Below are positions 41,680-53,265 of a DNA stretch of 64,000 nucleotides, piece by piece (the stretch's first letter is position 1; every line of letters begins with the position of its first letter). Below the pieces are notes generated by a model. It was not told where the DNA came from and did not search any database. It saw only the letters and a program-made list of their open reading frames with translations. Position numbers and translations under genes: made by a program. This stretch comes from Agelas oroides (taxonomy: Eukaryota > Porifera > Demospongiae > Agelasida > Agelasidae), in contig OX422186.1 of NCBI GenBank assembly GCA_949130485.1, forward strand, positions 6,577,292-6,641,291. The letters run 5' to 3'.

Positions 41680-42335
41680 TTTGTTTATCCGTGCAACTAT
41701 CCACCCGTGTTTCCATCCATCTGTCCATCAACCCAGCATGCAATCATTCGTTCATCCACATTACTAAGTAGGAATTTTGCAAGATCCTTGATTTGCTACT
41801 TCCACATGACAAAGTAAAACAAAAGTCTTTTGATACTATCATATTGATAGAGTTGAGAAGTTTTCCTGAGTCTTTCAATGCTTGAATGTAAAATCCAAAC
41901 AAAAGTTTATCGCAACAGGCTTCTGCACTCATCATTCCACACTCAGCAGACCTAGCCTCAGACATCTGGTAGTTTTACAAAGTGACATGCTTTCACTGTA
42001 TACAACCCTTGCCAGGCAACATTAGATTAGAGGCACTTGACAAATATCAGGATTCCCCTAGTCTTCTACAACTTGTGTGGGTAGTTCTACACAACAGCTG
42101 CTGTTTGGAAACACTACAGCTTATTTACGGTGCATGCTTGCGCCATGCCTTTCAGAGACAATCGGCAGTCTGTTTCTGTCACGTCTTTCCATTCACTTGT
42201 CAGAGCTTCATGTCAGCCTGTATGACAACCTGTTGAATTTAGAATTGCTGTGCAGTGGCAGTTTTAGGTTAGGGTTTGGGTTTTGTCAGTTTGTTGGTCT
42301 TCTTAGGACTTAGTTTTCCAATAGACCAACATTTT
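41680..42335 (+). repeat. Shared block, opposite orientation (copy 3)
   Basis: Reverse complement of 365-1075. Two overlapping frames are open (41982-42236 and 42077-42313). A substitution-rich left part includes a run of 'catccatctgtccatc' simple sequence at 41700. Confidence 0.5.
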
Positions 42336-42361
42336 TATTTTGATTTTCTTTGTGTTGACAG

Positions 42362-42415
42362 ATACATATGTTGGCAGCTTCTGTGATGGATTCGCCATTA
42401 CTGAAGGCAATTATG
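42362..42415 (+). CDS. Candidate exon 1 of an unrecognised gene
   Basis: Acceptor tttgtgttgacag, then a 54-bp exon with frame TYVGSFCDGFAITEGNY and one spare base before GTATGT. Its phase matches the exon at 43658. The protein is not recognised. If real, upstream exons lie before 42360. Confidence 0.3.
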
Positions 42416-42645
42416 GTATGTCATTTAATTTTCCATAGCTATTGGTAATGCAATATAGTCAGGTGACAAATTAAGGGGTGTGACTGTAAGAAGCAAACAA
42501 ATTCCTGGTGCATAATGTCACACTGATCATGTGCAACTTGAACCATGAGTTAATCTATACCAGTGTGTGTGGAGCAGATGAACATTAAACCAAGTATGGC
42601 TTGAGGAATTGCCACCCTTCAGCAAACTTGCTTGAATAAGGAGAG

Positions 42646-42887
42646 TTTAGCTCGGAAAACAACTTGCCGACATTTCAACTGGAAGTCCCTGGTTGCTGGA
42701 TCGCTGTGATGAGGAGGCAGGGAGGGAGGAGCAATCCTCACCGACCTTTGACCTCCAATGACGTGTATCCTCAGTAGTGCATGGCTAGGCTATAAATAGC
42801 AACGTTTGTTCGCACCTCTTCACTTTCGCCCTGATGACGACTGGAGCATTCATTCGAAATGTCGGCAAGTTATTTTCCGAGCTAAAG
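42646..42887. mobile_element. Foldback with TATA box and hammerhead-like core
   Basis: Arms tttagctcggaaaacaactt and mirror aagttattttccgagctaaa. The right side has CTGATGA at 42831 and CGAAA at 42855, separated by a segment that can form only a weak stem. In the related element at 36074 the mirrored segment pairs better (actg..cagt). CTGATGA-stem-GAAA is the hammerhead ribozyme core found in terminal repeats of Penelope-like elements. A TATAAATA word lies at 42791. Assignment is tentative. Confidence 0.5.
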
Positions 42888-43657
42888 TTGGTAGCAGATA
42901 ACTTTCTCTTCATTTATGCAGAAGCCAACTGAGAAGCCACTGAAAGGAGAGTTTGTTTTGCACATGCTTATTAGTGTGTGTAGTGTCTGCAATCTTTAAG
43001 GTTTTCACTGTCATGTTGGTGCAATGCTGTTTCTCCTAGTTTCTACCATATGTATTAGCATTAGTTGAAACTGTTTGGTACCAGATAATTGTATTCCAAG
43101 TTTCTTGTTCTGAACTAGCTATAGTTACTAGCTACATCCAGAGTTGCATTCTTGCCGGTAATTTAGAGGTTTACTATTGTATTGTCTGATGTCTTGTAAT
43201 TGGATATGCACTAGTTGATGACAAGGACACGTACCACATGTCAAGTTTCTAAGCTTTATTATGCTATACTCATTTACAAGTCTAAACCACAGCCTACAAT
43301 GCTTTTTTCCCTTCTGAGTGATTGGCAGAGACTCCTTGTGTATTTTTAATGAGCAGCTCTGATCTGCAGATAATGTATATACAAATGATTGATTGTTGAC
43401 TACATCTGAGCAGGGTGACGATAATAATATACTGTCATTGCATTGACCTATGTATATGCTCACAGCAAGTTTGTGTGCATTCCACACAAACAAACTTAAT
43501 GAGATGAGGGTAAGCCCCTCTGTATTGAGTACTACTTTGGCCAGGCCACATCTTTTGATTGCCGATATCAGGCAAGAAAGCCAAGAAGGAGCAGTACTAC
43601 TTTGTGAGTATTGCAAGTGATAATGATTTTATTATAATTTCCATCTTCCACTAATAG

Positions 43658-43758
43658 GAACCGCTTACTTTGGGCCCATTCATTCTCCTCAGTGCATGTT
43701 GTCACTACGATCCAGCCGCTTTCGCCTTGCTGGGTACAGCGATGATCTAGCAGACTGA
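43658..43758 (+). CDS. Candidate final exon of an unrecognised gene
   Basis: Acceptor ttccactaatag, then TAYFGPIHSPQCMLSLRSSR and FRLAGYSDDLAD-stop. The first two bases complete the Gly codon begun at 42415, so the two exons join in phase across a 1.24-kb intron holding the foldback at 42646. No domain recognised. Confidence 0.3.
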
Positions 43759-43859
43759 AAGGACGGTAGCTTCGGTCAAATCATAAATTTATGACCATCA
43801 AAAAATAGCGATCTGCATATTCCAATCCCAAAATATCACTGGGTATATACTTACTGTGT

Positions 43860-44125
43860 TTATTGTGTACTTGTATTTTGAAGTTAGCTACTGCCAAGGT
43901 ATGACATTGTGTATTATGATGCTTCTTGCATACTGTATATGGTTTTAGCTGCCTAGTTTTAAATGGCAACTGCACATTTTGCTGAGCCATACAATGCAAT
44001 ACCAAAGTTACGAAAACTGCAGTGTCTGTAGTAGCTATTCTTGTATGCAAGTCCTGTGTTGCAATTTTTCCCTAGCAGGGTTTATAGTTTCAGTAACCTT
44101 TCAAGTTAGATTTTAATAAAGGTAG
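43860..44125 (+). pseudogene. QPAP T/K block, isolated copy
   Basis: Matches 7130-7370 and 37835-38060 ('gttagctactgccaaggtatg' through 'aagttagattttaataaaggtag'). No H exon follows, and the match stops at about 44125. Confidence 0.45.
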
Positions 44126-44739
44126 TATGTTTACAAAATTCAGTTTCATTAGTAAACACAAAGAGCGGGAGCTAATTTTCTTCCAGTGGATAGGTTGTAT
44201 AGATGAATAAAACATGTAGCTGTTACAACTTGTGTAATTTCAATATGTTGACAGCAACCTGTGTCAGCACAAATTTAAACTATGTTGTGCAATAGCAAGG
44301 TCAGATGGAATGGCTTTAAATGCCAATACAAAAAAATGCCATTTTTTGAAAAAATTTTCAACGCAATGTTTGAAATCTCTGAAACCACTAGCTGCTATTG
44401 ATGTTGGGCTGTGACCAGCTGCTCCACTTGGGTCTAGAACTGAATGCCAGCCATGCACAGATTCATTGGCGGTAAGTTTAACTACTACTTGTTCAGTCAA
44501 AGGTTTACAGTACATGCCCTAACAATTATGCACATCTCTCCGGTCTGCCCCCCAACAAACACCTTTCATGAACTCTACATGCTGTGAGATGGCTGCTGGT
44601 GGTCTCTGAGACTTTACTAAGAAAGAATTGTTCTAGGTTGTATTATTGAAATGGTCATATGGTGAAGACAAGTGAAAGGGGGTTAGATCTAGAGAAGGGA
44701 TATTGTTTCCTCCTTGTGAGAAACCTGTTAATTTCACAC

Positions 44740-45320
44740 TAGTACTGCCTTCAGGAATGTCCTCTAGAAGGCAGCAGACTTCAGGAAGCCTAGACCTTTT
44801 ACTGTCTCTCCACTTGACCTCTATTACCCTCACCTGTTGGCTACCCTGTCAGTGGATTATATTTGGTAATAATAGCTAACCATGTCATGGTGTCAAGCAA
44901 CCCATGAGGGTCCACATGGTTGTGTGCAGCACTCTCCGGGTTACTTGCATCCTTCCTGAACGCACTCTCTTCTCTGCCTGGCATGTGTAGACCTACCAAC
45001 TTTTCACATTAATAATATCCCATGTGTAGAACACTCTACCTTGTTACTTGCTCAACAGACCATAGCCTTAAGGAATGTCCTCTAGAAGACACCAGACTTC
45101 AGGGAGCTAGACCTTTTACTGTCTCTCCACCTGTGCCACCGCTTGTCACTTCTGACCACCATCACCATCACCTGTGACCCCTGCCCTGTCTGCGGATGAC
45201 ACTTGGTAATAACCATGTTCTTCAGTGTCGAGCAACCCACGAGGGTCCACACGGGTTGTGTGCAGTACTCTCCGCATGGGTTGCTTGCATCATTGCTATC
45301 AGCCCCCACATCATACATCT
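44740..45320. repeat. ~310-bp tandem duplication
   Basis: 44750-44970 and 45060-45290 share 'aggaatgtcctctagaag', 'accttttactgtctctccac' and 'gagggtccacatgg/acggg' in order. The first 65 bp also occur at 16269. Confidence 0.7.
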
Positions 45321-45379
45321 TTAGGAGGGTGACTTCATCAACCCCAACCTCTTCTTGAACTTTCCCTTTTTGTAGGTTG

Positions 45380-45381
<2 letters not shown>

Positions 45382-45475
<94 letters not shown>
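45382..45475. repeat. (GT)n microsatellite
   Basis: About 47 uninterrupted GT dinucleotides. The VCVCVC frames across it are artefacts. Confidence 0.97.
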
Positions 45476-45476
<1 letters not shown>

Positions 45477-45479
45477 GTT

Positions 45480-46480
45480 GTGTCCTTTATAGTTCACGTT
45501 TGTGGTACTCTCCGAACTTGCATATCCTTCTACCTTGCTACTCTACATTTCTGCTACCTAGCCACCTTGTTTTTCATTTGAAAACTTGTTTGCGTTTGTA
45601 ACCAGGAAGGCTATGCATAGCAGAGTAGGACTTAAAGAATCATTGTCCAATGAAATACTCTGTACAAATGTGGAGACCCTTGGTACTTTTATTGATAACG
45701 AGGTAACTGGTAAATACATGCACTTTTTCTCATAAAAAAATTGTGTGTTTTTTTAAATATATATTTTACTATACTATGCTTCGTTTGTTCTGCACAGCCT
45801 TCAACAAAATGGGTTTCAGAGTATTGACGGCTTGTCGTGACACGATTTGATTGCCCCACTAAGCTGTCCCTGAAGCTTGATGACTATCCAGCTGTGTCAT
45901 GTTACGGTCCTTGATGGAAGCATCCCAGATGCATGACTCAAACAGGAACAGAACCATTAGCCATGACAATTTCAAACAAGCCTTAAGGTCATCATCTTTT
46001 TAACCTTATATGCCTGCCAAGTGTATGTGCTGATTACCAACATGCCACTTGTTAGCACTTTATTTCCCTCTTATGTAAAATGCTATTGATGGAAACTATG
46101 AGTATCAACCATAGAGCATTTTTCACTCAACCTACTCCTGTATACTAAACTTGATCCATCGATCATCGTGGCATATAAAGCATGTTCATTGCAGTATGTA
46201 TGGTATTGATTGAAACTCTAACTTCAATCATTCTAAGGCTTTCCATCAAGGAAGAACTTGGGAACAAGGCTATTGAAACCTCACAGATAAATATTTTGTA
46301 TAGTTGTTGTAATATTCACATAGGAAACGTCCCAGAATGTCTAATCCCAAAACGTCTAATCCCAAAATGTCTAATGCCAAAATAGGCAACAGAGTGCTAA
46401 TTAGAACTGTACCAGGAGAATCTACTTAGAATGACAACACAAGCTGGAGTCAATCATCTTAAATTTCCTCTTGGTTTCTT
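45480..46480. other. No gene recognised
   Basis: A triplet-like repeat (cgtctaatcccaaa) occurs three times at 46335-46375. A solo foldback end lies at 46248. Confidence 0.3.
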
Positions 46481-47165
46481 GGCTCAGGCCAGGGGGGAAG
46501 CGGTGGTATTTCACCAATTCAACACTTGCTACAAGTGTCTCTTTCCATTTGCCAAGATCCATCATAGAAGGTACTGTATATCTCCTTGTATGCCAGCATG
46601 GTAGCTGTTTTCCATTTTCCTTCTTGAAAGTGATGACATCACATGATATAGAAGTATGTTAGGCAGTAAGTACCAAAGTACTCAACTCCAAGCCTGGCAG
46701 GTCAGGTGGGAATTTCATGGATATGACTACCCTACCCTCAGGCACAACTACAGACACATCACCCCCTGGTGAGAGGGACTGCTACCATAATCGGCCATCT
46801 TAATAATATATTATAATTAATATCCCACAGCTGAACACTTAACATTGAACATTCCCATTACTGTGTGTACAAGAAATTGGGAGAACTGGTTGCATGTACA
46901 AGAGGGGGACCATGCATGTACAACAACACAAAAAACTGCATGTAATCAAAGATGCTTCCCCAATTTTCAGCACATGTTTGTATTATCAGAGAGCACTTTG
47001 ACATTAGGATTGTTAAAAGTTGTCCTCACATTCAGGATACTCTGTGCGTCTTCATCGGAATTTGTACCTGTGATAAATGATGCCAAGTGCATGAGTGTGC
47101 TGCCCTTATAAAATGAGAAAGAGTTCATGACAAGCCACAGGTAAAGCCTGCCATATTCAGCTTTT
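46480..47165 (+). repeat. Paralogous block, partner of 53540-54150
   Basis: Shares 'tttcaccaattcaacacttgctaca', 'gtgatgacatcacatgatatagaagta', 'aaagtactcaa', 'ccaggtcaggt' and 'tgcacatgcacatca' (words shortened) in the same order as 53.5-54.1 kb. At 53 kb the block directly follows a coiled-coil exon, so it is probably 3' gene flank duplicated with it. Confidence 0.65.
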
Positions 47166-47529
47166 CAAAAACTGCACATGCACATCAAATTGACTTTTGC
47201 TAATTAGTTTGATGTTGACAACTAGCATAGTAAGTGTTGTTTACCAGCTTATTTTACAAAAGCATAGTGACATGACCGTTCAATGATTTCTTCTAGATAA
47301 TATGATCTACCCATCTACAATCTTGCTCTTCATAAGGAGAAACCTGGGTAACTTACAGTCACTAAATTCAGTGGTTGTTCATAGCACGTGTGAAACACAC
47401 TTTTTCGCTCCCATGCATGTGATGGCGTGTAGGGTGCTAATTGTATTCGCAGAACGTGGTTTGCCTTAATACCCCAAGATGTAAGTGAAGCTGGGCGGGC
47501 CTGTAAATAGTTTGTGAATCAGCACAGTG

Positions 47530-47765
47530 AATTTTAATCGAGCTATGAAACGAGCTACAAATCAAGCTACGAACCAAACTATGCAGACCTGTGAATCGAG
47601 CTGTAAATTAAGCTTTAGAGCGAGCTGTGAACCGAACTTATTGCATTTCAGGACTCCATATCTAAGTCACCATCACACAGCATAAGACACCACGAGACAC
47701 CATGAGACTCCAAAAGACAGAAGACACCAAGAGACACTATGAGACACCATGAAACATCATAAGTT
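47530..47765 (+). repeat. Degenerate 12-bp and 11-bp tandem repeats
   Basis: First a 12-bp motif (cgagctacaaat and variants, 47535-47640), then an 11-bp motif (gagacaccatg, 47680-47760). They abut but are unrelated in sequence. Confidence 0.7.
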
Positions 47766-47769
47766 CAAT

Positions 47770-48800
47770 GACACATTGGCAGAATGATATTGAGCACATT
47801 AGCAATCCAGCACACTGTCCGGTTAGCACATGTGTAGTTTTGACACACCTAACAATTTGACATGTGCAGGGTTTCATACAGGTTTTTTTCCTGGGGGTGG
47901 GAAATGTAGATGCGTGCAATGGGTGCATGCACACGTCGAAATCACTCACTAGGGTTTTGTAGAATCTCTGGACATATTTAAGGACAAGAATCATCAGATT
48001 CAGCTTAATGAGACACAGTAATTAAGACACCATGAGACTCTATATACCCTATGGGGCTTGCTATTGTTAGGATTAAATCCAGACAGGTAACCCTGTTTAC
48101 TTCGGCAGAATGTGTGTAGCTTATAATATATAATCCAGTAGGACAATAAAAGGTAGTTTACAGACATAATTTAGTAATACACAATCAGTTCCATTATATA
48201 GGAAATTAGTTATCAGTTTAGCATACAGCTGCACAAAAAAGACTGGTTACATTTGAGGAGCTTCTACCTGTGGTAAGGATAAGTCTGTGCATGAGACGGC
48301 AGTCCTCAACTGTTAGTCAACCCATCACAACACTGATGAGGCCTGCATGGTATTGGTGGAAACATGTCCTGCACAGTAGGTGACATGCCTTTTTATTCAG
48401 GGAGATGTGCTTCATTGATTGTCAGAACAAGACCAACCAATTTCAGGGTGTAGGCCTATGTACGTAGTTGGAAGGATATCCAGGTATGTATGCTATCATA
48501 ATGATGCATGCAACAACTAAGTCTAAGGATGATAACTACTGATGAGACGGCACCCTTAAACAATACCTTAAAAGTGTAGTCATACAGAATTGGAGATAGG
48601 AGGCAACCATACTCGCAATAGACGTCTATTTGCATTTATACAGAAACATGCACTGAACATGAAAAGGCACTTGTATATATGACTATATATCTCTGGTTCC
48701 CAAAAAGAGACAAAGATTGTATACACTCCCAAACTACAGTAGTCTACCATATTATTACATTACAGCCCAGTGAAATAAGCACTTGTTTCAGCTAACAAAA
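47770..48800. other. No gene recognised; segment shared with 60.6-61.3 kb
   Basis: 48090-48800 resembles 60640-61230 ('cagaatgtgtgtagcttata', 'cagttccattata', 'tatgctatcataatga', 'ggcacttgta'), part of the same segmental duplication as the coiled-coil exon that follows. Confidence 0.5.
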
Positions 48801-48979
48801 GGCACTGGTGCATATTACCCACAGTAAGTTGGAACACAGCCACTATACCTGCTACAGTGTAAACTGGCTAGCTGGTAATTATCAATTACAAGTTCCAACA
48901 AAGAGCCATGGCTTCACCATTGTTGCCTCAGTTTTAGCTTTTAGTTCATCAATGTGGCTTCTTACATTGAGTGTACAAG

Positions 48980-49205
48980 TTAGACATCTCACCTCCCAAC
49001 TGTCCCCAGGTGCATCCAGGACTGTTTTCAAACTGGGGGTGTTCCACAATCTTGCCAAGTTCAGACATCTCTTCTCAAGTTCAGCAATGAGGAGAGCTCT
49101 CTTTGTGTATCTCTTCAATAACTGTTCATGTTCCACTCTTCTGATTTCATCCTTTAGCCTCCTGTTCCATGAAAGATCTCCTTCTCTGTGTAGGCCACTC
49201 CACAA
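48980..49205 (-). CDS. Coiled-coil exon, unrecognised gene
   Basis: Minus-strand frame WNRRLKDEIRRVEHEQLLKR, then YTKRALLIAELEKRCLNLAR and LWNTPSLKTVLDAPGDSWE, ending at a GTGAGATG donor. Upstream in another frame is KECKELEEVCGVAYTEKEIF, so one frameshift separates the halves. Charged heptad-like pattern. Truncated copies are at 34325 and 61350. Confidence 0.4.
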
Positions 49206-49289
49206 ACTTCCTCCAGCTCCTTACATTCCTTTACCAAATACGTACATCAAAGACATGTCGCGCACAATCTGAACTGCCGACAGCGCGCA

Positions 49290-49447
49290 TGCGCACGACT
49301 GCGATTGGACTGTTCAGTCCATAAAAGCTGCATGTTGCTCCACTTCAGCGCCCCGCACTGTGGATGCGAATTAAGTTTGATAAGTTTTGTTTGGAGATAG
49401 GAGATTTTGCGGACTTCTTTCAATCTTTGATCACGTCTGCATGAGAG
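49290..49447 (+). promoter_or_regulatory. QPAP family core promoter, second complete copy
   Basis: ccataaaag at 49319, then 'acttcagcgccccgcactgtg', a leader and ATG at 49448. The region before the TATA box (cgcatgcgcacgactgcgattgg) is also partly shared with 36470 and 14040. Confidence 0.55.
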
Positions 49448-49475
49448 ATGGCGACCGGCGGCAAGCCCCATCTGA
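49448..49475 (+). CDS. QPAP family first coding exon, second copy
   Basis: MATGGKPHL plus one base, then GTAAGTTATGCAAAG. It parallels MATAGSLPHL at 14212. No downstream module of the family follows within the next 3 kb in the forward direction. Confidence 0.45.
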
Positions 49476-49899
49476 GTAAGTTATGCAAAGTAAACGGTTA
49501 TAGAAACTAGGATAAGTGCTCTAGCCTAAGGTTTATGTAAAGCAGTCTGACATAAATTGTACCCCAAAAGGGAACAGAGTCATGGAGAGGCTTTCTTTAT
49601 ATGGAGGGGGTAAATTTATTACTTGTTTAAACATTATTCTTGTTTGGTTGTCTAAGCAAATGTACAAGCGTGTATCGGATAAAGATTCAGGACACTGATG
49701 AGATGAAGAGACTAGGAACAGCACAATACATTTAGGAGTTGTCTCGTTGCATGTGTGAAGAAGGTCCATTGTTCTGAATGGCTTCTTGTCTCTGACAATG
49801 GTTGATTCATGCTGAGCGTTAATGTTGCACAGTGTCTTTGTGCGCAATACAGATTGTGATTTTTTTAGTACAGTGGAACCGCTCTAATGGACACCATAG

Positions 49900-50601
49900 C
49901 AGTGGCGGATTTAGGGGGGGTAAGGGGGGTGCAAATGCACCCCCCTTTGGCGGCTAGTAATGTATTTTGCGTACATAACTGCACGAGTCGATCAAATGAT
50001 TATGCAGCAGTGGCATGCAGCAACAACAACCAGGTACAGTTACACACTCACGTATCAGTTCCTTACTGATCTCCAGACGTTTGACTAGGCCTAGAGTTGC
50101 TTCGAGATATTCAGTTCGGCCCGAGGGGTCCGCCACGGCGCGCCTCGGCGTACGAGATTTCGAAATCCACTGGATTTCACGTGGATTTCGGATTTCAGAG
50201 TGGATTTCTGGATTTCACAGTGGATTTCTGGATTTCAGTTTGGATTTCTGGATTTCAGTTTGGATTTCTTCCGACAGGTTTCTTCTTGTATGTTCTTGGA
50301 TATTTTAGTTATAGATCCCAGCTTAGCAAAAATTTTTAGTTAGTTGTAATTTTGGTTAACTAAATTTTAAAAAGGCCATACTAAAATGTATTTAGTTAAA
50401 GTTATAGTTAACTAAAACAACACTGTCGGAAAGTGTACGAGATTTCTTTTGTGACGGACTCCTCGGTTCGGCCTTCCAGCTATATTTTGTATGAATGCGT
50501 CCACGTGACCGAAGGTGGGCGTGGCAACTCCAAAAATTTTCCGACGCGCTTCGCGCGCCGGTGACCGAACCCCCCTTTCTAAATTTCTAGATCCGCCACT
50601 G
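49900..50601. mobile_element. Nested element, 702 bp, CAGTGGCGGA ends
   Basis: Termini CAGTGGCGGAT and ATCCGCCACTG are inverted repeats, and CATAG is repeated on both sides (49895-49899, 50602-50606). CAGTGGCGG ends are common in hAT elements, although those usually duplicate 8 bp. No transposase ORF. Confidence 0.75.
50163..50285 (+). repeat. ~20-bp minisatellite inside the nested element
   Basis: Five or so copies of tggatttctggatttcagtt with variants. The phenylalanine-rich frame it gives is not meaningful. Confidence 0.8.
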
Positions 50602-51055
50602 CATAGGGACCACCGCTGCGTGTCCTGAATATAATGGCGTCCGTAATTTCGCAGGCTTCCGGCACATTTCCGGTAGGCGTGGCAATGTGTACTCGTTGTT
50701 GAACGCTACGAACGGCTGCGTTCCAGAGCTCTGTACGCTGGCGAGAAAAGCTAACCAGAGGCTATGCGCACCAGTGCTATTATTGAGTGAATTTTTGCAC
50801 AGTCCAGGTACCAATGCCAGTAGTGGGACCGAAAAACTTGTCCGCTTTACGAAATACGGGGGTTTCCGCATCTCATGCAGGGGGTTAGACAAACGTACGT
50901 AAATACATTCGAAACCAAGCGAAGTGTTCGTAGATGGTTGCTTTTCAGGGGTGTCCGTAGAGCGGGGTTCAATTAACACGACTCGCTAACTGGGGGACAA
51001 GTTGGTAGCTAATGCAAGATGGTAGCTAACGCAAGTGTAGAATGTAATCCATTTA

Positions 51056-51330
51056 AAGTTGTCCGAGTAGTGACAAACATGAGTCTAGCCTGACTTTGAG
51101 AGTAGCTCTGAACAAAAGCTGGCACAGACTGATTTGTGTGTAGATGCGTCCATCGAGTGGCAATTTTGGGTCATGAATATATTAATGAGCCGCTAAAACC
51201 CTTGGCAAAGCAAGATTGCCCTAAACCAAACCCTAACCCTGAAACTAGGAGTAACCCTGGTCCTGACTGTAACCCAAGTTTATGTTTTCATTAACCTCCG
51301 CCAAAAGACTTCACCGCCACCTTAATTGGA
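51056..51330. mobile_element. Fragment of the 19900-type piggyBac-like element
   Basis: Matches 21157-21465 ('gtagtgacaaacatgagtct' to 'cttcaccgccacctta') with about 10 percent differences and one short deletion. The outer end with TTAA is not preserved. Confidence 0.75.
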
Positions 51331-52455
51331 TCCGGCAATTCTGCATGTACATAGCTCACTAGCCCTGGTGAAGTTTGGAGACTGCCAGAGCGTGAAGACT
51401 AGACTAATAACTCACACAGATGGGGATTCCCCCCTATAACTCAGAGCTATAGCTAGCTGTTGCACTGCACCAGGCAAAAATTACCAAGCCCCTTCAGGCA
51501 TGGAATATGCATTCCAATTGATCTTAGTGAGATCCTGGAGTACATAACGGTGGACCCAGCAAGCCTCCTAGGCACCCCAGATGTGACGTCCTCAATGCAA
51601 TAGACATTCCGTGCATACTTTGATCATCACTTGGGGGATAGGATCAGCTATGATAGCTAGTTCTAAAAACTGTATATAACCTTGTCCTATATAGCCTTGT
51701 TTCCAGAACTTCCCTGGCTCAAATTTTTGACGCTTGATTTGTGCAAAAACAGAGAGGGAGATCATCACGTGTGATGTTAGGTATATAGACTGAGGGTAGA
51801 CACACAGGAGCATGCAATTTTGCATTGATCACTCAAGTCTACCAAACAACGAGCTGAGTTGACGTTGCTTTTGAACGTCCCAGTCTCCAGTTCTTTGACA
51901 AGATAATAGATTCAAGAAGAGCATTGAGATTCGTAGTTGGGCACCATCCCCTGTGTGTATCTATCATCATGTGCACATGCAAAGATCTCCCAGACTATAG
52001 TACTGTAGTAAATTTCAAAGCTCTAATCTAGTATACTGCATGGTTGTGATAATAAGCAACAGTTTCAGTCTCACAAGCCAGACCGACTTCCACAAAAAAG
52101 GGGGGGAATGGTTTGGTGAACTGGATAGTGTACACTTCACAACAGGTATTTCAAGAGTACATCATTAATTTGAAAATGGTTGCATCATCCAACCAAGGTA
52201 AATTCCAGTGGGACACAGCTTGTACACACAGTTCAATGGAATTTCTCTTTTCTCGTAAAAATGTGTCGTGAGATTGTATACAAGTGTCCCTGTACATGAA
52301 AGAATTCGAGTGACAGTCGGTTCAAGAGATCATCTGGAAGTGTCCAGTTTTACACACCAACCACAGTTATGCTTGCCACTGACTGCAATAACTTGATAAT
52401 TACATGCTAGTACTGCATCCATGGCCTGCAGCTGTAATGTAAAATTAGTCTCATG
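51330..52455. other. No gene recognised
   Basis: Short frames without known motifs, and no clear repeats. Confidence 0.3.
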
Positions 52456-52459
52456 GAAA

Positions 52460-53221
52460 CACAGCTGTTAGCATTGTGAAAGCCTCTACTGTATCTGGCT
52501 GCCTCAGCAATGGTAGGTTGGATAGCAAGGTTAATTCAAAGGTTAAAATCCACCTACTTGTGCATGTGCAATTTGCCAGCTTCTTAAGCTCTGCTAATGA
52601 TTTACTGATTTGGTACAGTTCATGTTTGAGGTTTTCCAGTGCATACTTTTGGCAATTGCTTCCCTGCCCCCTAGATGCACAACAAATGGACACAGCAACA
52701 TGGGAAACAATCTTTGAACCAAGGTTGCAGTAATTGAATTCTGGCATGGTTTTATTGATTACAATTACTTGAGCCTGAATCATCAATTAATACCCATTAC
52801 AATTACCGAGATTGCTTCGAGTAATGATTACAATTACAGAAAAATGACAAAATGACAAATTACATTGTTAAATTACAGGTCGAAGTAGTCATGAATTGGT
52901 TTTAATGTAAATGTATTGACAAAGCATGCTCTTGCCACATCTTGAACAGCACGTGGTCAGCTGAGTGTGCTGAATTTGCAAGTATTGTAATTGAACTTGT
53001 AATTGGTATTTTACTATCCCCTGCAAATTACTAGCATTACAAATTACATCAGTTGTTGTGAAGTGAAATTACAATTACAAATTACTGTGTTTGAAAACAT
53101 GTAATCATTACGTAGTCATTATACATTTGGTTTTCAATTACTACAACCTTGCTTTGAACCAACCAAAGTGCATGGCTCGTGACAAACAGATAAACAAACT
53201 AAATGGGAAAATAGGTTACCG
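52460..53221 (+). pseudogene. QPAP T exon split by a MITE
   Basis: ATG at about 52674 (MHNKWTQQHGKQSLN) continues, once the 432-bp insertion is skipped, as QPKCMARDKQINKLNGKIGY and meets the donor GTATGA at 53222. Unlike the copies at 7 and 37 kb the frame has no stop. Upstream bases match 37440-37640. Confidence 0.4.
52720..53151. mobile_element. AT-rich MITE, 432 bp
   Basis: CTTTGAAC at 52712-52719 and 53152-53159; ends CAAGGTTGCAGTAATTGAA and mirror TTACTACAACCTTG. The interior is built of attacaatta words. An 8-bp duplication with CA..TG ends suggests hAT; a 10-bp reading (CTTTGAACCA) is also possible. Confidence 0.8.
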
Positions 53222-53265
53222 GTATGAAACTGACAGTCATTGTGTTTCTACTTTTACTTTTTCAG

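Larger units (their letters stand above)
49871..50970. mobile_element. Outer element with TA/CAGTGGAACCGCTC end
   Basis: TA then CAGTGGAACCGCTCTAATGG at the left; gtgtccgtagagcggggttc at 50951-50970 is an imperfect mirror. Tc1/mariner-like ends with a decayed right terminus. It contains the 49900-50601 element. Confidence 0.5.

Noticed and set aside
41982..42313. Two overlapping frames conserved in three copies as a real gene
   Set aside because: Both frames are equally preserved, and one copy has a stop. Copy similarity is explained by duplication without coding constraint.
45377..45601. VCVCVC-rich frames
   Set aside because: Translation of the GT microsatellite.
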